Assembly (NCBI GenBank): GCA_016648135.1
Contig: JADDOH010000142.1
Coordinates: 29,185 to 93,184, forward strand
Source of the DNA: Agrypnia vestita
Taxonomy: Eukaryota; Arthropoda; Insecta; Trichoptera; Phryganeidae
Direction of reading: 5' to 3'
Length of the DNA: 64,000 nucleotides
Part shown: piece after piece, positions 1 through 12,622 of the stretch
How the letters are laid out: each line of letters begins with the position of its first letter
Position numbering within the stretch: position 1 is the first letter of the stretch
Made by a program: the position numbers and the translations under genes
Notes under the pieces: generated by a model
What the model was told of the DNA's origin: nothing
The model's database searches: none
What the model saw: only the letters and a program-made list of their open reading frames with translations

Positions 1-78
1 AAGTTCTTGTTAAAATATTTGGATATGTAATCTGGTATAAGTTTGTGTCTTACAAACAATTATTTGTCTCTTATTCCA

Positions 79-291
79 TTAAACCAATTCCCCATATTCT
101 ATTGGCAGGTTGGTCCTGTATATTGGAATGTGAAACAATCTATGCTGACGCTGTCTTACGTAATTATCAGGAACATACAAACCAATGCTCCGCATTATTT
201 CAGGATTATCGATCATACCGCGCAACAATCGATTAAAATGCGTAATCAGATACACATTCCTTCTAGTCTCTAAACTGTTGTAGCCAAGCAT
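79..291 (-). pseudogene. LINE reverse-transcriptase ORF, C-terminal fragment
   Basis: A 70-residue open stretch on the minus strand contains the words NSLETRRNVYLI, IDNPEI, VPDNYVRQR and LFHIPIYRTN. These match the C-terminal tail that follows the RT domain in many insect non-LTR retrotransposons (length and spacing from family knowledge). No intact RT lies upstream, so it is a dead fragment that may have continued to the left of the window. The clade is not assigned. Confidence 0.6.
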
Positions 292-438
292 ATCTTAATT
301 AATAAGTATTCCTTTCTGGACAGAATCCAGTAATTGTGTTCTCAGAACATATATATTTATTTTTATTTATTTATCTTGACCTTGAAAAGAGCCAATCATC
401 TGACTAGAAAGAAGCTTTGCCTAGATGAGCAGCTTACA

Positions 439-684
439 ATATCGAGGACAGAAAGCCAAAAGGGCATTATTGATTATTTCTAACTTTACAGGAGAGCGAA
501 AGAAAATTCTGTCAATCTGATTTGGTCAATGTTTCTTTTATTATTAAATAATTTTTATATTTGTAACCCAAAAAGCACATGGAAACCGTTTAATAATAAA
601 ACAAATATTGACAAAACATTATTTTGCTATCCTTTAAAGTTGGAAATAATCACTAACGCCCTTTTGGCTTTCTACCCCCGATAT
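439..684. repeat. Fold-back (inverted-repeat) element
   Basis: Bases 439-494 and 631-684 are imperfect inverted copies of each other. Both arms carry the core AGAAAGCCAAAAGGGC followed by GATTATTTC and AACTTT. About 135 bp of AT-rich DNA separates the arms. It looks like a short non-autonomous DNA element; no target duplication was pinned down. Confidence 0.6.
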
Positions 685-830
685 GGTGAGAACAAAATAC
701 TATAAATATAAAACAAAATACTATGGCCGTTGAGGTCTCAGTAACACGTTCGACACCTCTCCACTGTCTGAGTGTGACAAGAAACTTTGTAACGTCTGCT
801 AGGGGCTACTGTCGGAATCGAAGGGTGATA

Positions 831-2120
831 TATTAGGTCCTTACATATGAAATTGACGTTTAGTATGGGAGGAACATAAAGCCGATTTTTTTTTTATTAT
901 AATATATTTATTTAATCAAAGTATGTACCATTGCTATCTATGCACTTTTGGCATCTCATAGGTAGTTCATCGATCCCTTTACTAAAAAAACCATTCGGAC
1001 GGGAATCAATAAAATCTTTGAAGGCGGTTTGGACTGCCCCATCGGAGTTGAATTTTTTCCTTTGCAAGAAGTTATCCAAATTTCGAAAAAAATGGTAATC
1101 TGTTGGGGCAAGGTCCGGAGAGTACGGTGGATGTCTTAGACATTCCAATTGAAGCTCCTCTAATTTGGTAGCCGTCTGTTGTGCAGTGTGTGGTCTAGCG
1201 TTATCATGAAGCAGCAGTGGCCTAGAGCGATTAACCAGCCTCGGTTGTTTAGCAGCTAGCTTTTCCATCATGGTTTGCAGTTGCTGACAATAGACATCTG
1301 CCGTAATCGTCTGGCCAGATTTAAGAAAGCTGTAGTGAACGAAACCAGCACTAGTCCACCAAATGCTCACAAGTAACTTTTTTGGAGTCAATTTTCGCTT
1401 GGGGCATGGTTTGGCTGGTTCGGCAGGGTTCAGCCATTGCGATGAGCGCTTCCGATTATCGTACAGGATCCACTTTTCATCACAGGTAATGAGTCGATTT
1501 AAAATCCCTTCATTATTGTGCCGGTTGAGTAATGCAACGCAGCAGTCAACGCGCGTTTGTTGATTTGCTTCACTCAATTCGTGAGGTACCCACCTTTCAA
1601 GCTTTTTCACCTTACCAATTTGCTTCAAGTGGATTAAAACAGTTTATCACTAACACCGCAGCCTGCAGCTAACTCGGATGTGGTTTGCGATGGATCCGCT
1701 TCCACAATAGCCTTCAATTCTTCATTATCAACTTTGGTCTCCGGCCGTCCACGGGGCTTGTTCTGCAGGTCGAAATTTCCAGAACGAAAACGTTGGAAAC
1801 AAAAACGCACTGTGTTTTCTTTTGCGGCACCGTCGCCATACACATCATTAATCCTTCGAGCCGTTTCTGCAGCACTGGTGCCACGGTGGAACTCGTACTC
1901 GTAAATAACGCGATATTTCAAGTTTTTCATTTTGTAAACTGAGTGACGCAAAGAAAAAAACAATTGAGGAAAAAACAAATAAATTATAATTTTCAAAACA
2001 CAAATACATGAGTAAATAGCTGTATAAATTTGGATTTGGAATTCCTAACCAAAGAGAAGATAGTTGAGATCAAATTTGCCAGTACGGCAAAACGCAAATT
2101 TCATATGTAAGGACCTAATA
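831..2120. mobile_element. mariner transposon, near full length, with TIRs and TA duplication
   Basis: The element runs 833-2118 (1286 bp, the classical mariner size) and is flanked by TA at 831-832 and 2119-2120. Its terminal inverted repeats are identical for 22 bp, starting TTAGGTCCTTACATATG, and stay similar for several more bases. The one gene inside, on the minus strand, is a cecropia-type mariner transposase broken by one frameshift. The well-preserved ends suggest a fairly recent insertion. Confidence 0.93.
912..1996 (-). pseudogene. mariner transposase (DD34D) with one frameshift
   Basis: The N-terminal part (1634-1954, from the Met of MKNLKYRVIYEYEF) carries the paired helix-turn-helix DNA-binding region. 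The C-terminal part (912-1628) carries the catalytic domain. The first Asp is in TCDEKW, the second in LLHDNARPH and the third in SPDLAPTDYHFF, with exactly 34 residues between the second and third, as in mariner. It closely resembles the mariner part of human SETMAR, which places it in the cecropia subfamily. The two halves are in different frames; the break lies in an A run near 1640-1650 and looks like loss of a single base. The Met at 1628 (MKQIGKV) is internal to the family's usual ORF and is not a real start. The copy is therefore probably inactive, although all three catalytic Asp residues and the linker are present. Confidence 0.93.
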
Positions 2121-2360
2121 ATATCGTCATCGCATATCTCGCAGCACTGGAAGAGGTTACAACAAGCAGGTAGTTACCCAGTAAATAACTTCAGTGTAAT
2201 CGGTATCTTTAAAGTTTAGCTTATGTAGCACGAAATCTTATCTTTCCAGTCTCGGATTTCTAAGACAGATATGTCATCGAGAACATTATCCCTCCGCCTT
2301 AGTTTTGACTTTCCCAAGATCCTGCACCCTGTTTGTCTTATGTTCTGCAATTCATCAATC

Positions 2361-2763
2361 GAAGGCGTCCTCATAAAAAGGGTCTATATAGTACATCAGG
2401 TCAAAAAGTGATTTTATTATTTTAAAATTATCTATATAACAGTAAGCACCATGTGTATTTATTTTCCACGATTTCAACTCAATCTTGCCGAAATTCGTCC
2501 TCAAAAGTTACAAAGTTAAAGTCTATATTCCTCTACATTCATCTGGTAGTAATAAATATGACGATATAGATGAAATACGACAGTTTCAAGATGTCACTAG
2601 GTTTGCTTAATACATGGAAAAACATAAAGAAAATATAAATAAAAGACATGTGAATTTTAGAAAATGAAAAAATCGGAGATTCTGCTTATTTATTTCACAG
2701 TGTTTTTCCTCTCTCCTATAATTTTTTTTTTTGCATATAGACCCATTTTATAGAGACGCCTTC
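2361..2763. repeat. MITE-like element with about 33-bp inverted ends
   Basis: The left end GAAGGCGTCCTCATAAAAAG plus GGTCTATAT is repeated inverted at 2730-2763 with a few mismatches. The interior is about 340 bp of AT-rich DNA without coding potential. A short AATC repeat borders both sides, so the superfamily is unclear. Confidence 0.6.
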
Positions 2764-2944
2764 AATCGGTGATTACCTTAGATACTCTAAGGTGATTACT
2801 GTTCTTCATCGCATTCTTCCTTCCATTCCATTCTTCCGTATTTTATTCCTATTTTAAATTATTATTTGTATTTTTATATTATCTGTTAATTTTATTTCTG
2901 TTTTTAGCGATTTTGAAATCATATGTATGTTATTTAATCAAGCA

Positions 2945-3214
2945 AAATAATTTCATTCTCTGTCTGTCAGTCTGTCCGTCTATCCGTAACTTCCAGCAAC
3001 GTCCGTAATTTCATTCGAATTCACGGCTAAAAAACGAAATAACACGGCTGAAAGTAGGGCGCAAACCTGGGACGCGCAAGCTGCAGGCGGCGCCCTACGC
3101 ACATCGCTACTACTGCCTCTCCGTGGACCGTCAAAAAGATAAAATAAATATATACTTGGGCTTAGCAAAGAAGCGAAACATGTTCAGTGATTTTTCATGG
3201 GTATACGGCTAGTT
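2945..3214 (-). mobile_element. SINE-like element, copy 1
   Basis: Read on the minus strand it begins ACTAGCCGTATACCC, has a GC-rich middle and ends in tandem GACAGACAG-type repeats. The same layout recurs at 57278-57541 (+) and, more decayed, at 6712-6962 (-). The better-preserved copy at 57 kb contains a tRNA box-B-like GGTTCAAGCC, which suggests a tRNA-derived SINE. Confidence 0.55.
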
Positions 3215-3279
3215 ATACATTAATTCTCTTATTCTTCTGTAATTTTTATATTGTATTCATTTGAAATTTATGTTTTTCC

Positions 3280-3365
3280 AGAAAGTTCATGGAAACACGT
3301 CAAAATATCCGAGAAAAGAAAATTCAAACCAGATGATTCTGAACGGCCGTGAAAACCTAAGAACA
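3280..3365. repeat. Fragment of a dispersed repeat (family with GATTCTGAACGGC arm)
   Basis: Contains CAAACCAGATGATTCTGAAC followed by GGCCGTGAAAACCTAAGAAC. The same arm is found at 18230-18300, 58160-58200 and, inverted, at 57975-58010 and 44335-44350. It is one arm of the dispersed repeat described at 57955-58205. Confidence 0.5.
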
Positions 3366-3369
3366 TCTT

Positions 3370-3921
3370 TTAAGGGGGTATTCTAGTCTACAGGCATGAA
3401 TTTGAGGTGTTTTTTCGGGTGCTATAAATAAAAAAAAAGAAAATATTTTTTCATCCATTTTTTAACGAGATATTTATTCACGTTTTAACAATACATAAAA
3501 AATAAAGAAGTGAAAAAATTGAAAACTCTAAATGTTATAAGCTGTTGAAAAAGGGGGGGTTGGAAAAAAATGGCGCGCCAAGTTTGTCACGATTTAACCC
3601 TCGGAATGATCTGAAACAAAAAATAAAAAAGATATTTTATCAAGATAAATGCTGCTATCGTACTAACTAAAAAAACTAAAAAAAAATCGCTAAATTGCGG
3701 ATGTTTGACAAAATAGGTAGAGGATGGTTTCTAACGTCTTTTGTCAGATTCGTTCCGGCCCAGCCGGTTTGGATGTCGTGTCACTAAAATAGTTATATCT
3801 CCGGAAATAATTAAAATTTTGACATATCCTCTTAAAGACATATTCTTGAAAGGTTAAGCTTTGAAAATGTAAGGAAAAAAAAAGATTTTTTTCAAATTTC
3901 TACACTAGAATACCCCCTTAA
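3370..3921. repeat. MITE with TTAA target duplication
   Basis: Inverted ends GGGGGTATTCTAGT (3374) and ACTAGAATACCCCC (to 3917) are bordered on both sides by TTAA (3370-3373 and 3918-3921). A TTAA duplication is the hallmark of piggyBac-type insertion, but the G-rich ends are not the usual piggyBac CCC start, so the superfamily is tentative. The interior is non-coding. Confidence 0.7.
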
Positions 3922-3924
3922 ATA

Positions 3925-6700
3925 TTATACACCACTTTTTTGTTGAAAAAAATTCGACATGTTTCAGAGCCCATGACCCCTCCGTCAGGATAACAAATGT
4001 ATACTAACAAAATTAAATTTAAAAATCGAAGTATATATAAACAAAATATTAAAAAGTTATATATGGAAAATGAATAATAATAAAGTACCTACTTAACATG
4101 AAAATAAATTTAAAAGATAACTATTTGTAAAAAGGACCTGGTTATTTATAATATACAATTTACTATTAGGCAATACTTTTTCTTATTTCCAAAATTTCTA
4201 ATTTATTAAACTGTGATTCTTTATAATTTGTATGTAAAATTTTTAAACCATTATTAATATCAAAATAATGATCTTTAAAATAATTATTATTTAATTATTA
4301 TTTAAAATCTTTTAAATAATAATTATTTTTAATCTATTAAAATATGTAATGAACTTCCAAAACCATTAATAAAAAAACTGTAAATAGTGCAAAAATTAAT
4401 GAATAATACATTTGTAATTTTTATTAAAAATGTACTGCACCTTTTTTGTTACATTTAAATTTTTAACATTTATCGTTTTATTGCCTAATTCTTTACGCTA
4501 AACGAACATTTAAGCTCTTTTGTAGTTGACATGGTGCATCTTTTTATGAAACAAGGCACGAACAGTCATTGTTGAAAATGGAAATAAAATTCTTGACGGT
4601 GTACACATTTAAACAGTTTATGACTTACCTCCTTTTCATAAATCACAAGGAACAATCGCAATAAAATTGGGTAAAGTTTTAATTTCGTGGTACTTATTAT
4701 ATCTATTGTTTAACTTATTGACGATGATTACACTATTAGGTATACAAAACTGAACATTTTTAATGTTACGTGAACTAACATAGACGATGATTCTAATAGC
4801 ATTTTTCTTGCTAATTTCGAATCTGCTTTCCAAATTTTCCTTGCACGTAAGGTTTTTGGGTAAAACTCAGAATAAAATTTCAGAATTGTTATTTTTAAGG
4901 AATAATGTAGGTACGTTATATCTATAAAGTAATTTATTTACGAAACATATTTCTATTCAAATTTTTCTTCTATTTCATTGCTGGTTTCTCTCGTTTTAAG
5001 GCCCCAATAGCAAACCGCGAGCATGCTTTCGCTCAATTTTTGTTCCTAATAAATTTCATCCTTTGAGCCTTGAAGCTAAGAATTCTGCTGGATTTTTTGA
5101 TAAATTCAGATCACTGACTAAGTCTTTTAAATCAGACTGGCTTATTTTATGTCATTTAGTCATCCTCAGGAACTAGAGTTCATGAATTTAGTGGAGGTGG
5201 TATGGAAGAATCCGTTTGGATATTTTACTTACTTGATTTGCCTGCGATTTGGTTGTATAAAAGTAGAAATCTGAAGATTGGTGCATTGGCTCTCTCTATA
5301 TTATGGGAACTGCAAATATGCAAATAGCATGTGACTATATTTTTCATTCAGTTAGCCAATGAGCTGGGAAATACATGTTATACAGGCGATATGTGGGCTC
5401 AAACCTTGTCTTGATCTTCAACTTTACACCCGAAGTACAGTTCATTACTTTTTTTGATGATTAGATTTATTTTTTGAGGCTTAAAAGTCACTTCATCACA
5501 CACGTAACTAAAGTTATCAGGACTAATCATACAGTAGCGTAACGTTATATAACAAATTGAACTAATCTCAAACAAATTTGATTAGTCAATGTTTGATAGT
5601 GTAATAATAGATGATAAATATTCAATATAATTTGGGGTGTAACGAGGCGTGAAAGAGTGAGGAACGACCATATCAGGAGTGGTTTCAGAGTGGTATGTTA
5701 CTGAAAAGTTGAAGGAATCGCGACTGAAATAGTATGGCTCTATAATGAGACATGAAGATCATGCAGTGCATACAGCACTCAGTTTGGACTCCTAAGACGT
5801 TATCATTTACACCTGATAATGAAAGGCATCATCGAAACTATAACAGTGTAACAAGTGTAACTCAACATGAGTGTAGTAAGGAAATAGTTTAGTTCTTTTT
5901 CATGAAATGAATATTTCAATACTTATTCGAATTCAATGAGGAACACTCAAAACACAACAAAAACAATTTTGAAATTGGCAATTTTTGGAAACCAATTTGA
6001 CAATCCGTTTATTAAGTAAATATTTATCTGTATTTTCTTTGGATTTATATTAATCATCTTTATTATTGACTTATTTTAATCATCTACTACCTGTATTATT
6101 TATTACCTCAGCATAATAATCAAACACAAAGAATATTGGGAAAATGAATGGATTTTCCGTCAAACCTTATATTGTAAAAAATTATTGATCTAGCCCGGAG
6201 AAAAACAATAAAACAAATAGTTTTCGTACGTGATAAAACATATCCCTACAGGAGCGCTTGTGTTTAGATGAGGGTTACGCTGAAATATTTAGTTTTTATA
6301 TATGAATTTTGATATAAAAAGTCTATGGGAGCTTTTTGTAGGCATTTTTCAACTGTAATCTTTTCGATGCTATCCTGTAGGCTGTTATATTTTTTCCCTA
6401 GTTATGTAGGGGAAGTGATATTGCACAAAATTATTACACCTCACTTGTTGAAATTTAAAATTCTCTGGTAGTTCAGTAATTCCTTTTTTTTTAAATCGAC
6501 ATATTAATGACATTACAATCAGTGTTTTCTTTTGTCAATTATTTTGATTTCCTAAATTTTTAAGCTGGAAAAAATCTGACTCAATAACTCTTCGGTTTAT
6601 TTTATATATAATTTATTGAGGCAACTTGACAAATTGTTTTTATTGACAACATAGTTGGGGTATGATGAATTTTGTATTAACTATCCGCTTACTACCGCTA
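3925..6700. other. AT-rich stretch with no recognised gene
   Basis: About 2.8 kb of AT-rich DNA. No frame shows family resemblance, splice-bounded coding or a repeat with clear ends. The short open frame at 4636-4833 (-) has biased composition and no recognisable motif. Confidence 0.5.
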
Positions 6701-6711
6701 AAAAAATAATC

Positions 6712-6962
6712 CCAATTATAATAATTTCGTTGTCTGTTTGTCCGACCGTCCATCTGTTTGTCTGTCTGTTCCCGTAACTTTGTGTAATGTCCGTAACTCC
6801 TTTATAGTATTTTTTCCTTTTTTTCTTAAAAACGTAGTTTTTTATTATTTTTTTGTAATAAACTTTACGTTTTTTTTTTCCTTTTTATTTAAATAAATAA
6901 ATACTCATTCCTAAGGAACCGACATGCAAAAGTACCGTCATTTTTTATGGGTTACAACTAGT
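6712..6962 (-). mobile_element. SINE-like element, copy 3 (decayed)
   Basis: TCTGTTTGTCCGACCGTCC and neighbouring CTGTCTG repeats, then CCGTAAC and GTCCGTAA words, run parallel to 2955-3010. The far end ATGGGTTACAACTAGT matches the ACTAG-CC-TA-CCC start of copies 1 and 2 in inverse orientation. The central tRNA-like part is lost. Confidence 0.45.
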
Positions 6963-7699
6963 ATCTTATAAAGATTTTGAATGGTGAAGTCTCGAGTCTC
7001 GGGTTAATTAATTTTAAATTTCCAGAACTCGAGACAACGAAAAATCCTTGAATTCCCGGCTTGTCTCGACACAGAATCCCTAGTGTTTTTGATAACTAAG
7101 TATACAGAATAACATTTAAATGGATTTGAAGAAAGACGAAAATGAAAATATGAAATTTTCTAACGAATAGTGTAAATTTATTAAATTTTCTGAGTGAAAA
7201 AAACATTTTTAAATATAAATTTACTGAATTTGATTCTTTTAGGATCAATTAATTGAAATTGAAAAAACAAAAACATCAAAATGAAAAATCGCGATGTTGA
7301 TCGAAATGGTTTTACAATTATGATAACGATATCCACAAAATTTTAACCTTATTTTTAATTATTACGATGTATAGTACACAATAAATATATGTACATATTT
7401 CAAAACCACGAATTGAATGATCCTCGTATTTATTTCACGAAAATTATATTATATGTACGAACCAATGGCGTTCGCCCCTCGAAAAACGACTTATTACAGA
7501 GAATCTATAAAAACTCGTTTTACGATCGCACATTCAAGTCGTGTATTGTAAATAGGTACACGGCATGCTGGGGGAGGGGGTAGGTACTGTTTATAAAGAG
7601 GAATTTCCCGACCCTCAAGCCACCCCAGTGCTAAAACGGGATCGCTGTCCCTTTCGTTCGCATTGAATAAATATCCCTCATCGTGTCCTCAAAAAATAC

Positions 7700-7935
7700 A
7701 TCCCTCTCTGACGTCACGTATGAGCGTCATAAATTTTCTGGACAGCCGGGGGGTTAGTGTGGGAAAAAGTAATTTCGTGGGGAATTTTATATTTACCACA
7801 AGATCCCCTTCTCGCCGGGGAAATGAAAGAGGGAAGACCCCGGTTTGATGGGGGCTGACATTCTCACAGGGTAGTTTCGCGCGGAAAGGCCGCCGCACCA
7901 ATAGGGAAAGAGCGTTTATATGACACACGAATTTT
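7700..7935 (+). promoter_or_regulatory. Candidate promoter region upstream of the 8065 exon
   Basis: This is a GC-richer patch in AT-rich surroundings. It contains a palindromic TGACGTCA (7709-7716, the CRE/ATF core), a CCAAT word (7898-7902) and TTTATA (7915-7920) in sensible order before the signal-peptide exon at 8065. Transcription might start near 7945, with a 5' UTR intron ending at the TTCTTTAG before 8061. This is inferred from motif order only. Confidence 0.35.
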
Positions 7936-8064
7936 ACGACCATGTGATAAAATGAGTTTTACGCGCCTTTGCAATTTTCTTTTACAGTCATCTTTTTGAC
8001 AATACGATAACGGAGAAGGATTTCTTATAAACCCTTTATTATATTTAATTTATTCTTTAGAAAT

Positions 8065-9720
8065 ATGCACCTATTCTTGTATATCGCCTTTGTGGTCCTA
8101 TCTTCTGGACATTCATTGTAAGTGTCCATTCATTTGATCCTTTCTATCCTCGTCTATTTTCTGCGCGTACGGTTACAATTATTTAAGTTTGTATGTTTTA
8201 AATTAATTGATCAACTTTAAATTGCCTCTCCACATTATTTAACGTTTTGAAATCTGAAATTTTATCAACCATCGGGGTAGTATTTTTCAAAACTTTTGTT
8301 ATCTACTTATTTTTTTTTTTTAAGTTTTACAAATATTTGATGTATGCTACTAACAGAAATGAGTATGATTATGAATAATAATACTTAGCTTGAATTTTAA
8401 CCGCATAATCTTTCTAAATATTTAATAAGTTTTGATCCATTTACTTTTCTGTTTCTGAGGTTTATGGTAAACAAATGACAACAATAGACAGTTTTTTTTT
8501 GGTAAAATAATATCCTTAGGAGATTAAAGAAATACAAAAAAATTGTAACATATTAACAACGAAACTATTGTATTGGTATACCCAGGATAAAATTAACGAC
8601 CGAACAAAAAAATATCTTCCTTGAATTAGAAATTTCTGCATGCTTACTTTCGTGCATACTTGCTTACATACGCATTTAATCGGTACATCTAAATAAGCTA
8701 CGGTGTAATTATTGAGAAATAAATAATAATAATACGTGTAGTTACGTACGCGCTTTAGAAGTGATACTTCTTCGGCAAACATAAAAAACTACCTACGGAT
8801 GGGAATGCGCATTGACGGATAAAAAATTTAAAATATACTTTAAATACAGTACCTACTTACATGCATTTTGCTAGTAGAAAAAAGAGAAAATGAAGGAGTA
8901 AGCACATAATTAAGTAATCAATAATAACAATAATAATTATGAATACGATATCAATTATATGAAGGGTATAAAAGCAAAGTCAACAATATCCAAAAAAAAA
9001 AAATGTTTTGATTACAGTCACCGACTTATTATCAATTTAGAATATACCTACTGAATTCCAGGTTTTATCTAAGTATCTATCCCTTCCAAAATCATTTAAT
9101 TTCCTTTTTCTTTTTAATAATAATAATGTTTCTTGAAATTTATAGACCATGTTTCCTTAAAATCTCGATTTCTTCTCGACTGTAATCAACTTTTTTTTGG
9201 ATATTGCTGTCTTTGCTTTTAAACCCCTCATATTATGAAAATACGTCAAATAAAAAATAAAAAACAATATCAGCGCCCGGAGCATAAATAATTTTCAAAC
9301 ACGGGCCACGGGCGCGGGTGACATGAAAGTCTCCCACAATAAGGCCTTATTGGTGGGAGACTTTCATGTCACCCGCGAACAAGTACTGCTAGTCCGTAAC
9401 TTTTGAGGCCTTTTTAGCCTTGACAATGGCACGTGATACCGTGTCGAAACGTCTTCTCAGGGAGACCATTTATAGAAAACGCGAGATATTCCAGAATCTA
9501 CTTTTGTTACATATATATATATGATTTTCACAATAATTCTTATAATTTTTTTCACTTTATTTTAGTTAGTTTCGCTGCTCGTATCGTACCCGAGGCCTTA
9601 GTCCTAAATAAATGTATTGATAGACCCCTTCCAGTTGTTAGTTGCGTACAGCGGAAGAGGTGTGTTAAGGAGATTGGAATTTTTGTGACAAATACCGCAA
9701 ACTTTTGCATATACTCATAG
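8065..9720 (+). CDS. Possible two-exon small secreted protein
   Basis: Exon 1 (8065-8117) encodes MHLFLYIAFVVLSSGHS, a textbook signal peptide, and ends at a perfect GTAAGT donor in phase 2. The first in-phase match downstream is an acceptor at 9568-9569. Exon 2 (9570-9720) then adds 49 residues, starting FAARIVPEALVLNKC and including DRPLPVVSC, and ends at TAG. An AATAAA signal follows immediately (near 9722). The product would be about 67 aa with four cysteines after the signal peptide. The two exons join in frame and both borders are canonical, but I recognise no family; the PLPVVSC part faintly recalls Osiris-type N-termini. The intron holds a MITE (8959-9231) and a long palindrome (9313-9377). 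An alternative is that exon 2 ends at the GTGTGT donor near 9659 and continues into exons not found here. Confidence 0.4.
8959..9231. repeat. MITE, 'AAAGGCAGCAATATCC' family, copy 1
   Basis: Starts ATGAAGGGTATAAAAGCAAA and ends with the inverse GCTTTTAAACCCCTCAT. Both ends carry the word for 'caatatccaaa'. Related copies lie at 38004-38533 and, partial, at 20210-20500. All contain CAGTCACCGA near the left end. The element is non-coding. Confidence 0.65.
9313..9377. repeat. 65-bp near-perfect palindrome
   Basis: The arm CGCGGGTGACATGAAAGTCT (continuing CCCAC) is mirrored by GTGGGAGACTTTCATGTCAC (continuing CCGCG). The centre CAATAAGGCCTTATTG is itself a perfect palindrome. Only one extra G breaks the symmetry, so there is effectively no loop. 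It is GC-richer than its surroundings and lies in the intron of the candidate secreted-protein gene. Confidence 0.85.
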
Positions 9721-9739
9721 CAATAAAATGGTATTATAA

Positions 9740-12400
9740 AAAAACTATTTTTTATATATAAAATTTGGAATATGCCACCTTCTTTTTACTTAGGTGTGTA
9801 TTAAATATTTTCTATAAAAGTTCCTCCTGCGTTACGTCCGTGATGTGCGCCTCGCTAGCCTCCTTTTGGGTCCACGCGCGTAGTAAAAAATATCCAAAGC
9901 GTAAACTTTCCGCCTTACGGTAAATTTTTGTTTAATGTTTTCCGATAGATATTGCCTCATAAAGTCTCTTGATACAACATTGATGGTAAATATAATTAAT
10001 TATTAATTATTAAGTTTCCGTACTTATCCCGTGTCGTTTATATCTGCTGATTCGGATGTGGTTAGCTACAGTGGTAGTAAACATTTGTGTTTGAAATCGA
10101 ATCTTTTGTTAGATTGCAAATAGCAATATTTGTCAATAATAAAAATGACTACCTATGTATCTGCTTTAAGCAGCGGTGCGGCCAATAATTGTATAATTAG
10201 TGCTAATATTATGCCGGTCATAAAAGTAAAAAAAAAAAAGATTTTATTAATGTGGACCTACAATTAACTATCCCTTAAACTTACCGATAACATGCATGCA
10301 CCGCCTCGGGAATAAGATCTCGAAACTCGTTGCCATTTTTCGTTGTAAGAGCATATCCGAACTAAAGAAATACATAGGCTTGGAATATGCCATTAGAATC
10401 GAATGTAGTAAATGGACTAAAAATATTTTCTTCTTGAATCAGTACCGTTCTAAATTTGCCTTTTTACTTACTATTTTTTTTTATTAAATGTTAAAAGTGT
10501 TTTTACTTTTTGCTGTTAACTTCCTTTACTAATCATTGTTTTCATGATTCTTCATTTTTTAATGTATGTTACATTTATGGTTGCTTATTTTGATTTATTA
10601 TTATAAAAAGTGTTTTTATTACTGTTGTTTCTTTATGTTTTATGTTAGGTTTGAATAAAATTCTTGCACTTTACATTAAATTGTAAAAGCCCACTAGGGC
10701 ATTGATAAATAAACAAAAAAGGGTAATTATAATAAATATATTAATTAACTATAGATTATGTTCCCAAAATTTTGGCGAATCTGATATCCTGACTACACTT
10801 AGATAATAACGGTCAATTAAGATGGGCCAAAAATAGCATCTCCAAGGTAGGTAGGTAGGGACCCACTTTCTTTTTGTAATTTTGTTTTTAGCTTTGGGTC
10901 AGGTAATATTTATTTCAAAGACGTTTAAACATCGTTTAATTGTCATGTAATGAAATCTTTGTCTATGTGAATATGTGAAAGTCCTTGTGTCAATACCAAA
11001 TCGGATTTACTAGATCTTGCTTAAGCAACGAAACATCACAAATTAATCTAACCGTTTGCATTCTTCCATACCGCCCACATAGAATTAAATTTATTGGATT
11101 TTTTATGGTATTAATTTTATATTTTATTTATAAATGATAAATATAAAAGTTAATCATATCAATAAATTATAAATAATATAAATATTTGTGATGTGTATTT
11201 TATCACCTCAGTTAATATTTTTTGGAAATGTAATATAGCTTAATTAAAAATAATTAATTGATAAATAATAAAGCTAGAAATAATAAAGATGGCTTTTGTT
11301 TTTTACACAGCGTGGGACCATTTAAATTAACAAAACAATAACTTTTGTTCTTATTTTAAATGTACATTTTCCCATTAGTAGAAAAGCATATTTTCAAAAT
11401 GCTTTTCATCCGCTCATGCAAATGACATGACGATAATTTAATCGAAATCGATTTTTTATCAACAACCTCACTACATTAAACAAACGTCTATGAATAAATA
11501 ACTCATTATTATCACCAAATTACAAAATTATTTTTAGAACTTCAAGCTATTAAATAAAGCAAAATAATATCGAAATGATAAAAAATAAATATTTTTAAAA
11601 ACCGTGAATAAAATTATTCAAATTATTATTATTATAGGGTTATCAGAAAGCTCCTAATCAGATTTCTCCACACTAAAGTGAAAACTGAGGCAAGGGTAAA
11701 AAAATAATGCCCTAAAAAAAGAGATGAAGGTATTCTGTAAGAGGCAATGATGTGATGATGTCTTCCAAAAACATTATCAACTGGTTGAATAAAATGAGTA
11801 ATTTTGGTAAGAGCTCATAAATGTACCTACCTCCTATAAGTATGTATCCTGTTTTGAGGGCCTAGAGAATGATTTCAATAAATAAACATTAATGAATTAT
11901 TTCAAATAAATAAACAATATAAAACTGATCGCGATTTTCTGTTCTCCATTAGCTGTTTTTCATCCTGTAATAATTATTATACAAAAGTTGGATATCACGA
12001 CACGGTACCTACATATAAGTATTTAATTACCTTGTTTGGTGCTGGATAGACCAAATTAAACGGCGATTCTCAATATTATAAAGCATACCTAGGTATCTGA
12101 ATTCTTGATTATATCAAAATATTCAGCAACAAAACAGAATAGGAGAAAATTAAAATTTTTGTTCATTTTATTTACGTTTATATTTTTGACATTCTTTGCG
12201 GATTTTTTATTACTAACTTGTACTTTTATTACGTCAACGGCGCGTTATGCTAACTCGCGAATTATCAACAAAATTGTATTGTTAGATTATTTTTGACAAA
12301 AATACGACATTGGATTTCAGGTACGTATCATTTTATATATTTAAAACAATCATTGCACATAAAATCAAATAAAAACAAAAAATTAGTACTTAAATGAATC
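9740..12400. other. AT-rich stretch with no recognised gene
   Basis: The open frames here (for example 10296-10487 and 12105-12296 on +) are short, low-complexity and unsupported by splice borders or motifs. Nothing else could be assigned. Confidence 0.5.
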
Positions 12401-12622
12401 ATATTTTATTGCTTAGATAATAAATTTAACGGGGATGCATAATTATATTTTTGATATGATATCAGTGTTATTAATAGAATAGCTAAAAAAAAACCATCAA
12501 AAACGTGGATAAGATACAAATTATAAACTGATAAGATACCACAAAATATATATTCAGGTATTATTACAACACGATTAGTAAATACTTAAAAATGAGCAAT
12601 TATTTGATTCATGGCCATCCGA

